A stretch of DNA of 12,033 nt, from positions 21,704 through 33,736 of the forward strand of contig DBXZ01000011.1 of assembly GCA_002309795.1 (NCBI GenBank). The letters are read 5' to 3'. This DNA is from Bacteroidales bacterium UBA1199 (GTDB lineage Bacteria > Bacteroidota > Bacteroidia > Bacteroidales > UBA932). Both the position numbers and the translations under genes were made by a program. The notes beneath the pieces were generated by a model, which was not told the DNA's origin, did no database searches, and saw nothing but the letters and a program-made list of their open reading frames with translations. This document shows positions 6,464-12,033 of this stretch, piece by piece; position 1 is the first letter of the stretch; each line of letters begins with the position of its first letter.

Positions 6464-8305
6464 ATGGACCGTTACGCCTACCGCAAGATTGTCCTGATTG
6501 CCGCCATCCTCGCGGTGTTCGCCATCATCGTAGGCAAGCTCTTCTATATCCAGATCATCGACCGCAAATACCGCGTCAACGCGGAAAACAACGCTTTCAA
6601 ATACGAGACCCGCTACCCTGCCCGCGGCCTGATCCGCGACCGCGACGGCCGTATCATCGTGGGCAACAAGATCTCCTACGACATCCTGGTCACCCCGGCC
6701 GTCATCAAGGAGCCCTTCGATACGGTGGCTTTCTGCCAGATTTTCGACGTCGACACGGCTTATGTCAACGCCCGCTTCCGGGAGTGGCGCCTCTACCGCC
6801 GGAAGATCGGATACCAGCCGCAGGTGCTGCTCAAGCAGGTTCCGGCGCAGCAATACAGCGTCTTTGCCGAGCAGCTGGAACGCTTTCCGGGGTTCGACGG
6901 CGTTCCACGTACCGCCCGGACCTATAACTACCACGCCGGCGGGAATCTGCTGGGCTATATCTCCGAAGTGGACGCGGACTACATCAAAAAGAATCCCGAA
7001 TACCGCAGCGGCGACTACGCCGGCAAGACCGGCATGGAGGAGGCCTTTGAACAGACGCTGCGCGGCGAGAAAGGATACGCCATCTACTACCGCGACGTGC
7101 ACAACCGGATCGTGGAGCGCTACGAAGAGGGCCGTTACGACAAACCCTCCGTGGCCGGAACCGACATCTATACCACCATCGACGCCCCGCTGCAGGCCTT
7201 CGGCGAGAAGCTGATGCAGAACAAGGTGGGGTCGCTCGTGGCCATCGAACCGGCCACCGGCGATATCCTGGCCATGGTTTCCAGCCCGGGAATCGACGTC
7301 TCCTACCTGGCGGAGATCAACCGCTACTACAACCAGCTGGTCACCGATCCCTACCGCCCGATGTTCAACCGGGCCGTGCAGTCGCCCCAGCCGCCGGGTT
7401 CCGTCTTCAAACTGGTCAACGCCCTGATAGGCCTGCAGGAAGGGGTCATCCGCCCCGAGACGCGCTACCCCTGTCACAACGGCTACCGCGCAGGACGGCT
7501 CACCGTCGGGTGCCACGCCCATCCGAGCCCGCTCGACCTGAAGCAGGCCATCATGATGTCGTGCAACGCCTATTTCTGCCATGCCTTCCGCGCCATCATC
7601 GACAATCCGCAGTACGGCAGCGTGCGGGAGGGATTCGAAGTCTGGAGCGACTATGTCCGGAGCTTCGGGATCGGCAGCAAGCTGGGCACCGACATTCCGG
7701 GCGAATTGGGAGGCTCGATGCCGACGGCCGAGCGGTACGACCGCATCCACGGAAAGAATTCCTGGAAGTCGCTCTCTATCATCTCGCTGTCTATCGGTCA
7801 GGGCGAACTGGGCATCACTCCGCTCCACCTGGCCAACCTGGCCGCCACCATCGCCAACCGCGGCTGGTACTACACCCCGCACATCCAGAAAGACCGGCCG
7901 GAATGCCCGATCGACGACCGCTTCCGCGAACGGCACTACACCCCGTTCGATTCCGTCCATTATGAAACGGTGATCGACGGCATGCGGATGGCCGTAAACG
8001 GCGGAGCCGGCGCTACGGCGCGCATCGCACGCATTCCGGGCGTGGAGGTCTGCGGCAAAACCGGCACGGCGGAGAATCCGCACGGCGACGAACACTCCGT
8101 CTTTATCTGTTTCGCGCCGGCCGACAATCCGCAGATTGCGGTGGCCGCCTATATTGAAAATGCCGGGTTCGGCGCCACCTGGGCCGCTCCGATCGCTTCG
8201 CTGCTGGTGGAGCAGTATCTCCACGACGGCATCGCGCCCGAGCGCAAGTGGCTGCAGCAGCGCATGGAATCCGCAAACCTTCTCCATAAAGTCAAAGTCA
8301 GATGA
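6464..8305 (+). CDS. mrdA: Penicillin-binding protein 2 (elongation-specific transpeptidase)
   Basis: This class B PBP cross-links the glycan made by RodA during cell elongation. The 613-residue product has a short cytoplasmic start, a membrane anchor at about 8-28, and a pedestal/dimerisation domain (from about 40, with ARGLIRDRDGRIIVGN). The transpeptidase domain has all three penicillin-binding motifs: SVFK at 313-316 (Ser313 nucleophile, preceded by QPPG), SCN at 366-368, and KTGTAE starting at Lys532. No key residue is missing. It begins 1 bp after mreD, and its TGA overlaps the rodA ATG (ATGA), the usual coupling of PBP2 with its SEDS partner. Confidence 0.96.
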   Translation: MDRYAYRKIVLIAAILAVFAIIVGKLFYIQIIDRKYRVNAENNAFKYETRYPARGLIRDRDGRIIVGNKISYDILVTPAVIKEPFDTVAFCQIFDVDTAYVNARFREWRLYRRKIGYQPQVLLKQVPAQQYSVFAEQLERFPGFDGVPRTARTYNYHAGGNLLGYISEVDADYIKKNPEYRSGDYAGKTGMEEAFEQTLRGEKGYAIYYRDVHNRIVERYEEGRYDKPSVAGTDIYTTIDAPLQAFGEKLMQNKVGSLVAIEPATGDILAMVSSPGIDVSYLAEINRYYNQLVTDPYRPMFNRAVQSPQPPGSVFKLVNALIGLQEGVIRPETRYPCHNGYRAGRLTVGCHAHPSPLDLKQAIMMSCNAYFCHAFRAIIDNPQYGSVREGFEVWSDYVRSFGIGSKLGTDIPGELGGSMPTAERYDRIHGKNSWKSLSIISLSIGQGELGITPLHLANLAATIANRGWYYTPHIQKDRPECPIDDRFRERHYTPFDSVHYETVIDGMRMAVNGGAGATARIARIPGVEVCGKTGTAENPHGDEHSVFICFAPADNPQIAVAAYIENAGFGATWAAPIASLLVEQYLHDGIAPERKWLQQRMESANLLHKVKVR

Positions 8306-9738
8306 TCCGCAGCCGTCATACCCTGAGCAAGCGCATTGAATGGCGGATCGTAATCTGCTATTTCGCCCTGATTCTCTTCGGGCTGCTGAACATCTACTCC
8401 TCCGCCACCGCGGATGCCACCGTCACCTGGAACTGGGATTCCAAATATGTGATGCAACTCATCTGGTTCGGGGTGGTGCTGGTGCTGGACATCCTGCTGC
8501 TGTTCGCCGTCCCGTCGCGCTTCTACAACGTGTTCGTCTGGTGGATCTTCTTCCTCACGCTGGCACTGCTGGCCGTCACCATCTTCGTGGGGACCACGGT
8601 CAACGGATCGAAGTCCTGGCTGGTGCTGGGACCGCTGCGCCTGCAGCCCGCCGAATTTTCCAAAATCGCGGTGGCGCTGGCCATTGCCACGGTCATGGAG
8701 AAGTTCACCTTCTCTTTCGACAACCGGCGCGACGTGGTGACGCTCGCGCTCCTGCTGCTTGTGCCCATGGGGCTGATCCTGCTGGAGAAAGAGGCCGGAC
8801 TGGCGCTGGTTTACCTGGGTTTCCTGCTGGTCTTTTACCGCGAGGGAATGAACCGCTGGGTGATTCCTTTCGGGATCCTGACCATCGCGCTGGCCATCCT
8901 GTCGCTGGTGCTCTCGCCGTTCGCGACGATGCTGATTCTGGCGGGGGTTATCCTCATCTGGCTCACCGTAGAGCGGCATGACCTGAACTTTGTCCTGTTC
9001 GGCGGCGTGGCCATCGCGCTGCTGGCCTTCCTGCCCCAGCTCTGCCGGATGGAGGCGCTCGCCCCGGTGCTGGGCCGTCTGGAACCGGAATTCTGGCTGC
9101 TTTTGCTCACCGCGCCCGCGGCGCTTTTCTATATCGTGCGCGCCCTGTTCCGCAAGCGCGAAGTGATTCTGCGGCGCGCGCTGATCATCTACCTGGTTGG
9201 CGCGGCGGTCATCCTGTCGGCCGACACCATGGTGTACAAGGTGCTGCAGGAACACCAGCGGCTGCGTATCGAATCGCTGCTGGGCATCCGCGACGACCCG
9301 ATGGGGGCCGGCTACAACGTGCACCAGTCGATGATCGCGATCGGCTCCGGCGGCTTCACGGGCAAAGGGTTCCTGGCCGGCACGCAGACCCGGTTCGACT
9401 TCGTGCCGGAGCAGAGCACCGACTTTATCTTCTGCACGGTAGGCGAAGAGTGGGGATTCGTGGGGGCCTGCGGGGTGATTCTCTGCTATATCCTGCTGAT
9501 CCTGTTCCTGATCTCGTCGGCCGAAAAGCAGAACAACCGCTTTGCGCGGGTTTACGGCTGGTGCGTGGCGGTCTGCATCCTGATGCACGTGGTCATCAAT
9601 ATTGGAATGACGATCGGCCTGATGCCGGTGATCGGCATTCCGCTGCCGCTCGTGAGTTATGGTGGCTCTTCGCTGATGGCCTTTTCAATCCTGATATTCA
9701 TCTATTTGCGAATGTGCTATGAACAACGGGGAAGATAG
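8302..9738 (+). CDS. rodA: Peptidoglycan glycosyltransferase RodA (SEDS family)
   Basis: RodA polymerises lipid II into glycan strands as the partner of PBP2. The 478-residue polytopic protein has SEDS landmarks: NGSKSWLVLGPLRLQPAEFSKIA (101-123) and, in the large extracytoplasmic loop, QSMIAIGSGG...FDFVPEQSTDFIF (342-377), with the conserved functional Asp at 374. The C-terminus has GMTIGLMPVIGIPLPLVSYGGSS. It is about 100 residues longer than the E. coli protein. The extra length lies around 222-310 and adds hydrophobic segments; from memory, long RodAs of this kind are usual in Bacteroidota. The segment matching the usual QPDLG reads EKEAGLALV (162-170), without the Asp. The gene overlaps mrdA by 4 bp and miaA by 20 bp. 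Confidence 0.95.
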   Translation: MIRSRHTLSKRIEWRIVICYFALILFGLLNIYSSATADATVTWNWDSKYVMQLIWFGVVLVLDILLLFAVPSRFYNVFVWWIFFLTLALLAVTIFVGTTVNGSKSWLVLGPLRLQPAEFSKIAVALAIATVMEKFTFSFDNRRDVVTLALLLLVPMGLILLEKEAGLALVYLGFLLVFYREGMNRWVIPFGILTIALAILSLVLSPFATMLILAGVILIWLTVERHDLNFVLFGGVAIALLAFLPQLCRMEALAPVLGRLEPEFWLLLLTAPAALFYIVRALFRKREVILRRALIIYLVGAAVILSADTMVYKVLQEHQRLRIESLLGIRDDPMGAGYNVHQSMIAIGSGGFTGKGFLAGTQTRFDFVPEQSTDFIFCTVGEEWGFVGACGVILCYILLILFLISSAEKQNNRFARVYGWCVAVCILMHVVINIGMTIGLMPVIGIPLPLVSYGGSSLMAFSILIFIYLRMCYEQRGR

Positions 9739-10621
9739 TTTGCTTCCGGGCGGCGCGGCGGAGGTCCTGCGCGGATGCGACCTGGTCTGCGTGCTGGGGC
9801 CCACGGCCAGCGGCAAGACGCGCTACGCCGTGGAGCTGGCGCGACGCTGCGGCGGGGAGATTCTCTCCGGCGACTCGCGACAGGTCTACCGCGGAATGGA
9901 TATCGGCACGGGCAAGGATCTGTCTGATTACGGGGAGGTTCCCTATCATCTGATCGACATCGCCGACGCCGGCGAAAAGTACAATATCTACCGCTACCAG
10001 CACGATTTCGAGTCGGCCTACCGGGACATTGTTTCGCGGGGTCGCGTGCCAATTCTCTGCGGCGGAAGCGGACTCTACCTGGAGGCAGCCACCTGCGGGT
10101 ATTATCTGCCGGACGTACCGGCCAACCCGACACTGCGGGCGGAGCTGGAGGCGCTGCCCACGGAGACGCTGATTGCCCGCTACGAGGCGCTGCGCACGCC
10201 GCACAACACCACCGACTACGACACCCGCCAGCGACTGATCCGCGCGCTGGAGATTGCCGTTTATGAGGAGTCGCATCCGGTCTCGCACACCGCATTTCTT
10301 CCCAAGAAAACGCGTTATATCGGGCTGCTGGTCTCCCGCGAGGTGCGTAACGCGCGGATCGACGCCCGGCTGGAGGCGCGCCTGCAGGAGGGGATGGTGG
10401 ACGAGGTTCGGGGGCTGCTGGAGCGGGGCATTCCGCCGGAGGACCTGATCTACTACGGCCTGGAGTACAAGTATTTGACCCTCTACCTGACCGGCGCCCT
10501 CGGCTACGACGAGATGGTGGAAAAGCTCCGGATCGCCATCCACCAGTTCGCCAAACGCCAGATGACCTGGTTCCGCGGCATGGAACGCCGCGGCATCCCC
10601 ATCGAGTGGGTGGAGGTCTGA
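9719..10621 (+). CDS. miaA: tRNA dimethylallyltransferase
   Basis: MiaA adds a dimethylallyl group to N6 of A37 in tRNAs that read codons starting with U. The 300-residue protein carries the P-loop GPTASGKT (27-34), the substrate motif SGDSRQVYRGMDIGTGK (50-66), GGSGLY (115-120), the TRQRLIRALEI helix near 163, and the C-terminal FAKRQMTWFRG. The usual LGYKE-like region reads YYGLEYKYLTLYL instead, and the protein is slightly short, so it may be a Bacteroidota subtype; a second MiaA elsewhere in the genome would not surprise me. The start at 9719 gives about 20 extra N-terminal residues and lies inside the end of rodA, implying coupled translation. Its co-substrate DMAPP comes from the pathway that includes IspD. 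Confidence 0.92.
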   Translation: MNNGEDSLLPGGAAEVLRGCDLVCVLGPTASGKTRYAVELARRCGGEILSGDSRQVYRGMDIGTGKDLSDYGEVPYHLIDIADAGEKYNIYRYQHDFESAYRDIVSRGRVPILCGGSGLYLEAATCGYYLPDVPANPTLRAELEALPTETLIARYEALRTPHNTTDYDTRQRLIRALEIAVYEESHPVSHTAFLPKKTRYIGLLVSREVRNARIDARLEARLQEGMVDEVRGLLERGIPPEDLIYYGLEYKYLTLYLTGALGYDEMVEKLRIAIHQFAKRQMTWFRGMERRGIPIEWVEV

Positions 10622-10653
10622 GACGGGCTCAAATAATTGACTGGAAGACTCTT

Positions 10654-11466
10654 ATGTTGAGACGACAGAAAAACAAGCTGTTTGAGGAGATGTATTCCCG
10701 CCGCGACGCGTCGCAGGTAGAGGGGCTGATGCGGTTTTTCAAGACGGGGCCGGGGCAATATGGCGAGGGCGACAAGTTCTTGGGAATCAAGGTTCCCGTG
10801 ACGCGAGCGGTGGTGAAGTCCCTCTGGCGGGAATGTGACCTGCAGATGCTGGAGGAGTGCATCTGCAGCGAGTATCACGAGATCCGGCTGGCGGCGCTGC
10901 TCGCGCTGGTGGAGATTTTCAACCACGCGAAAAAGCTTCCGGGCATGTCGGGGAAGACGGGTGCGCGCTGCCCGGGGCGACCGGCTATTTCCCAGGAAGA
11001 ATGCATCGACTTTTATCTTTCACACACGGAATACATCAACAATTGGGACCTGGTGGATCTGAGCTGTTACCCGCTGCTGGGAACCTGGCTGCTGGACAAG
11101 GACCGCGCACTGCTCTACGACCTGGCGCGCAGCGGCAAAACCCTCTGGGAGCAGCGCATCGGGATTGTGAGCACCCTGCAGTTCATTCGCCAGGGGCAGC
11201 TGGATGATACATTCGCCATCGCCGATATCCTCCTGCACCATCCGCACGACCTGATCCACAAAGCCGTAGGCTGGATGCTGCGCGAAGCCGGCAAACGCGA
11301 CGAGTCCGCGTTGAAAAGCTATTTGCAGGGGCCCGACCCGGCTGTCACGCCTGAACCCGGCCAGAAACCGCTCCCCCGCTACCAGGCCATGCCCCGCACC
11401 ATGCTCCGCTACGCCATCGAGCGGTTCCCGGAGGCAGAACGGAAACGGTATCTCAGAAGACCTTAG
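10654..11466 (+). CDS. DNA alkylation repair protein, AlkD-like HEAT-repeat family
   Basis: AlkD-type glycosylases excise alkylated purines (3-methyladenine, 7-methylguanine) without flipping the base. The 270-residue all-helical product has GIKVPVTRAVVKSLWRE near the N-terminus, NNWDLVDLS at 129-137, WEQRIGIV at 165-172, HKAVGWMLREAGKRD (202-216) and MPRTMLRYAIERFP (246-259). Trp131, Asp135, Arg168 and Trp207 correspond by motif and spacing to the catalytic-site W109, D113, R148 and W187 of Bacillus cereus AlkD. Two stretches look like insertions against the family core: about 94-114 (Gly/Arg/Pro-rich) and 225-241 (Pro-rich). The ATG at 10654 is preferred over a GTG at 10606 inside miaA. It lies 32 bp after miaA and is probably the last gene of the transcript. 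The substrate is inferred from family only. Confidence 0.88.
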   Translation: MLRRQKNKLFEEMYSRRDASQVEGLMRFFKTGPGQYGEGDKFLGIKVPVTRAVVKSLWRECDLQMLEECICSEYHEIRLAALLALVEIFNHAKKLPGMSGKTGARCPGRPAISQEECIDFYLSHTEYINNWDLVDLSCYPLLGTWLLDKDRALLYDLARSGKTLWEQRIGIVSTLQFIRQGQLDDTFAIADILLHHPHDLIHKAVGWMLREAGKRDESALKSYLQGPDPAVTPEPGQKPLPRYQAMPRTMLRYAIERFPEAERKRYLRRP

Positions 11467-11485
11467 CGTCCTAAAAACAGGACGC
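11466..11485 (+). other. Hairpin A immediately after the alkylation repair gene
   Basis: GCGTCCT (11466-11472) pairs perfectly with AGGACGC (11479-11485) around the loop AAAAAC. The first G is the last base of the stop codon. There is no T tract on either side, so it is not a standard intrinsic terminator, though it may protect the 3' end of the transcript. It is related to hairpin B, 50 bp on. Confidence 0.5.
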
Positions 11486-11515
11486 AAACAGCAATAATGG
11501 GCTGGAATGCCACTA

Positions 11516-11536
11516 GCGTCCCGGTTTTGGGGACGC
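11516..11536 (+). other. Hairpin B, related to hairpin A
   Basis: GCGTCCC (11516-11522) pairs with GGGACGC (11530-11536) around a 7-nt loop. It matches hairpin A in sequence and flanks (TA before, AA after), except that the T-A pair next to the loop is C-G. Its right half lies in repeat copy 1; in copy 2 the right arm reads GGGACAC and the left arm is absent. Confidence 0.5.
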
Positions 11537-11556
11537 AAGCGGCACACTTGACGGGA

Positions 11557-11575
11557 TTTCGCCAAAGTCAAGCAC
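11557..11575. repeat. Left arm of a 19-bp imperfect inverted repeat in copy 1
   Basis: TTTCGCCAAAGTCAAGCAC is the reverse complement of 11686-11704 at 17 of 19 positions. The two arms bracket a 148-bp segment containing most of copy 1. Confidence 0.6.
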
Positions 11576-11614
11576 AGCGATGGGCGATAGGGGTATCCGG
11601 AAGAATGGTATTTA

Positions 11615-11646
11615 TGCTTGAGAAGCCGATTTCGGGCCCTCAAGCA
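11615..11646. other. Hairpin inside repeat copy 1
   Basis: TGCTTGAG (11615-11622) pairs with CTCAAGCA (11639-11646), an 8-bp perfect stem. An inner CCG/CGG stem (11626-11628 with 11633-11635) forms around ATTT. The same structure recurs at 11977-12008 in copy 2. Confidence 0.55.
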
Positions 11647-11651
11647 CATTT

Positions 11652-11667
11652 ACCCTGGTTTCAGGGT
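11652..11667. other. Second hairpin inside repeat copy 1
   Basis: ACCCTG pairs with CAGGGT around a 4-nt loop GTTT. It recurs at 12014-12029. No T tract follows. Confidence 0.45.
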
Positions 11668-11685
11668 CATCTAGGGAGTATCAGC

Positions 11686-11704
11686 GTGCTTCAGTTTGGC
11701 GAAA
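11686..11704. repeat. Right arm of the 19-bp imperfect inverted repeat
   Basis: GTGCTTCAGTTTGGCGAAA is the inverted partner of 11557-11575; the two mismatches are a CAG/GAC swap. The equivalent arm of copy 2 would lie beyond the window end. Confidence 0.6.
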
Positions 11705-11886
11705 GTGCGGTGCAGAGCGGAGCGGGGTGGGCGGAAGATTCCGGCGCGCGTGTGACGCGCGTCGGTTTAGTGGGGAAAGTGCGTTATCGACCCTCTGTGC
11801 GAAAACAGCCGGTGGAGCGTTGGGCAGATTGGAGTACCTTTCAAAAAAACTTGGAACGGAGATAAATCGGGAACAAAAAGGAGGGG
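11705..11886. other. Spacer between the two repeat copies
   Basis: About 180 bp with no supported gene. The first part is G+C-rich and holds a strong hairpin (11741-11765); the last 50 bp or so are A-rich with a run of seven A. I see no similarity to the repeat itself and no promoter element. Confidence 0.5.
11741..11765. other. GC-rich hairpin between the repeat copies
   Basis: CCGGCGCGCGT and ACGCGCGTCGG form an 11-bp stem with one G-T pair around a 3-nt loop GTG. It is followed by TTTAG, too short a T tract for a confident terminator. It could stop or stabilise read-through transcripts from the upstream cluster about 275 bp after its last gene. Confidence 0.45.
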
Positions 11887-12033
11887 TTTTGGGGACACAA
11901 GCAAAACTTTTGGCGGGATTTCGCCAAAGTCAAGCACAGCGATGGGCGATAGGGGTATCCGGAAGAATGGTATTTATGCTTGAGAAGCCGATTTCGGGCC
12001 CTCAAGCACATTTACCCTGGTTTCAGGGTCATC
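11887..12033. repeat. Intergenic direct repeat, copy 2, reaching the window end
   Basis: Bases 11914-12033 are identical to copy 1 and 11887-11913 are diverged (20 of 27 the same). Where identity ends on the right cannot be seen, because the window stops in the repeat. Its left flank forms a different local hairpin from copy 1: TTTGGCG (11909-11915) pairs with CGCCAAA (11922-11928), whereas copy 1 can pair CTTGAC (11547-11552) with GTCAAG (11567-11572). Confidence 0.9.

Larger units (their letters stand above)
11525..11671. repeat. Intergenic direct repeat, copy 1
   Basis: The core 11552-11671 (120 bp) is identical to 11914-12033. The preceding 27 bp (11525-11551) align with 11887-11913 in the same register with 7 mismatches. 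The offset is 362 bp. Internally it contains two hairpins (11615-11646 and 11652-11667). It contains no recognisable gene or transposase and no TAnnTTTG promoter on either strand. A dispersed repeat family or a structured RNA are both possible. Confidence 0.9.

Noticed and set aside
6356..8287. Very long open frame on the minus strand opposite mrdA
   Set aside because: The plus strand has all three penicillin-binding motifs in a complete PBP2. Long antisense frames are common in G+C-rich coding DNA, and the translation (rich in Val, Gly, Asp, Arg, His) resembles no family.
8149..9588. Long minus-strand open frame opposite rodA
   Set aside because: The Gln/Glu/His/Arg-rich translation is the expected mirror of membrane-protein codons on the plus strand.
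10606..10653. GTG start at 10606 for the alkylation repair gene
   Set aside because: It would lie inside miaA and adds 16 residues without family resemblance. The ATG at 10654 begins the recognisable N-terminal helix.
11466..11485. Hairpin A as an intrinsic terminator
   Set aside because: No T tract follows the stem on either strand, so it is reported only as a hairpin.
11497..11865. Open frame of 122 codons on the plus strand across repeat copy 1
   Set aside because: It has no SD or promoter, runs through hairpins and repeat sequence, has unusual composition, and its equivalent in copy 2 is shifted in frame. It is more likely non-coding.
11525..12033. CRISPR array or tandem satellite
   Set aside because: There are only two copies, the unit is about 147 bp rather than 25-40 bp, and the single spacer is much longer than a CRISPR spacer. 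No cas-like gene is present.

Overview
The window looks like a chromosomal housekeeping segment from a G+C-rich member of the Bacteroidota, probably Bacteroidales. The grounds are several promoter -7 elements of the TAnnTTTG type, a topoisomerase I with C-terminal repeats instead of zinc fingers, a long RodA, and a mostly Shine-Dalgarno-poor layout. An Alistipes/Rikenellaceae-like source fits the base composition, but that is a guess.

Layout. At the left edge is the N-terminal third of a class A penicillin-binding protein on the minus strand (1-368), cut by the window. It diverges from topA (484-2817, +). Next is an Lrp/AsnC-type regulator (2887-3369, +), whose 3' end overlaps the convergent ispD (3341-4033, -) by 29 bp. 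A near-ideal intrinsic terminator for the regulator lies inside the ispD coding region. ispD diverges from a tightly packed plus-strand cluster: mreB, mreC, mreD, mrdA (PBP2), rodA, miaA and an AlkD-family DNA alkylation repair gene (4136-11466). Gaps in the cluster are at most 32 bp, and the mreC/mreD, mrdA/rodA and rodA/miaA pairs overlap, so it is probably one transcription unit.

How the genes work together. MreB, MreC and MreD are the cytoskeletal and membrane scaffold of the elongasome. RodA (SEDS glycosyltransferase) and PBP2 (transpeptidase) are its peptidoglycan synthase pair. The PBP1A-like protein at the left edge is a further peptidoglycan polymerase, and IspD feeds the MEP pathway that makes the isoprenoid precursors of undecaprenyl phosphate. 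MiaA uses dimethylallyl diphosphate, a product of the same pathway, to modify tRNA. The alkylation repair gene at the end of the cluster has no obvious functional tie.

The right end (11467-12033) has no convincing gene. It holds a dispersed-repeat structure: two direct copies of an element about 147 bp long, 362 bp apart, sharing 120 identical bases. Copy 1 is associated with imperfect 19-bp inverted repeats, several hairpins, and a pair of GCGTCC...GGACGC hairpins with a compensatory base change. The second copy runs to the last base of the window. This, the terminator inside ispD, and a palindrome in the regulator's promoter are the points most worth a second look. I found no mobile-element protein, CRISPR array, tRNA or rRNA, and no clearly new protein system.
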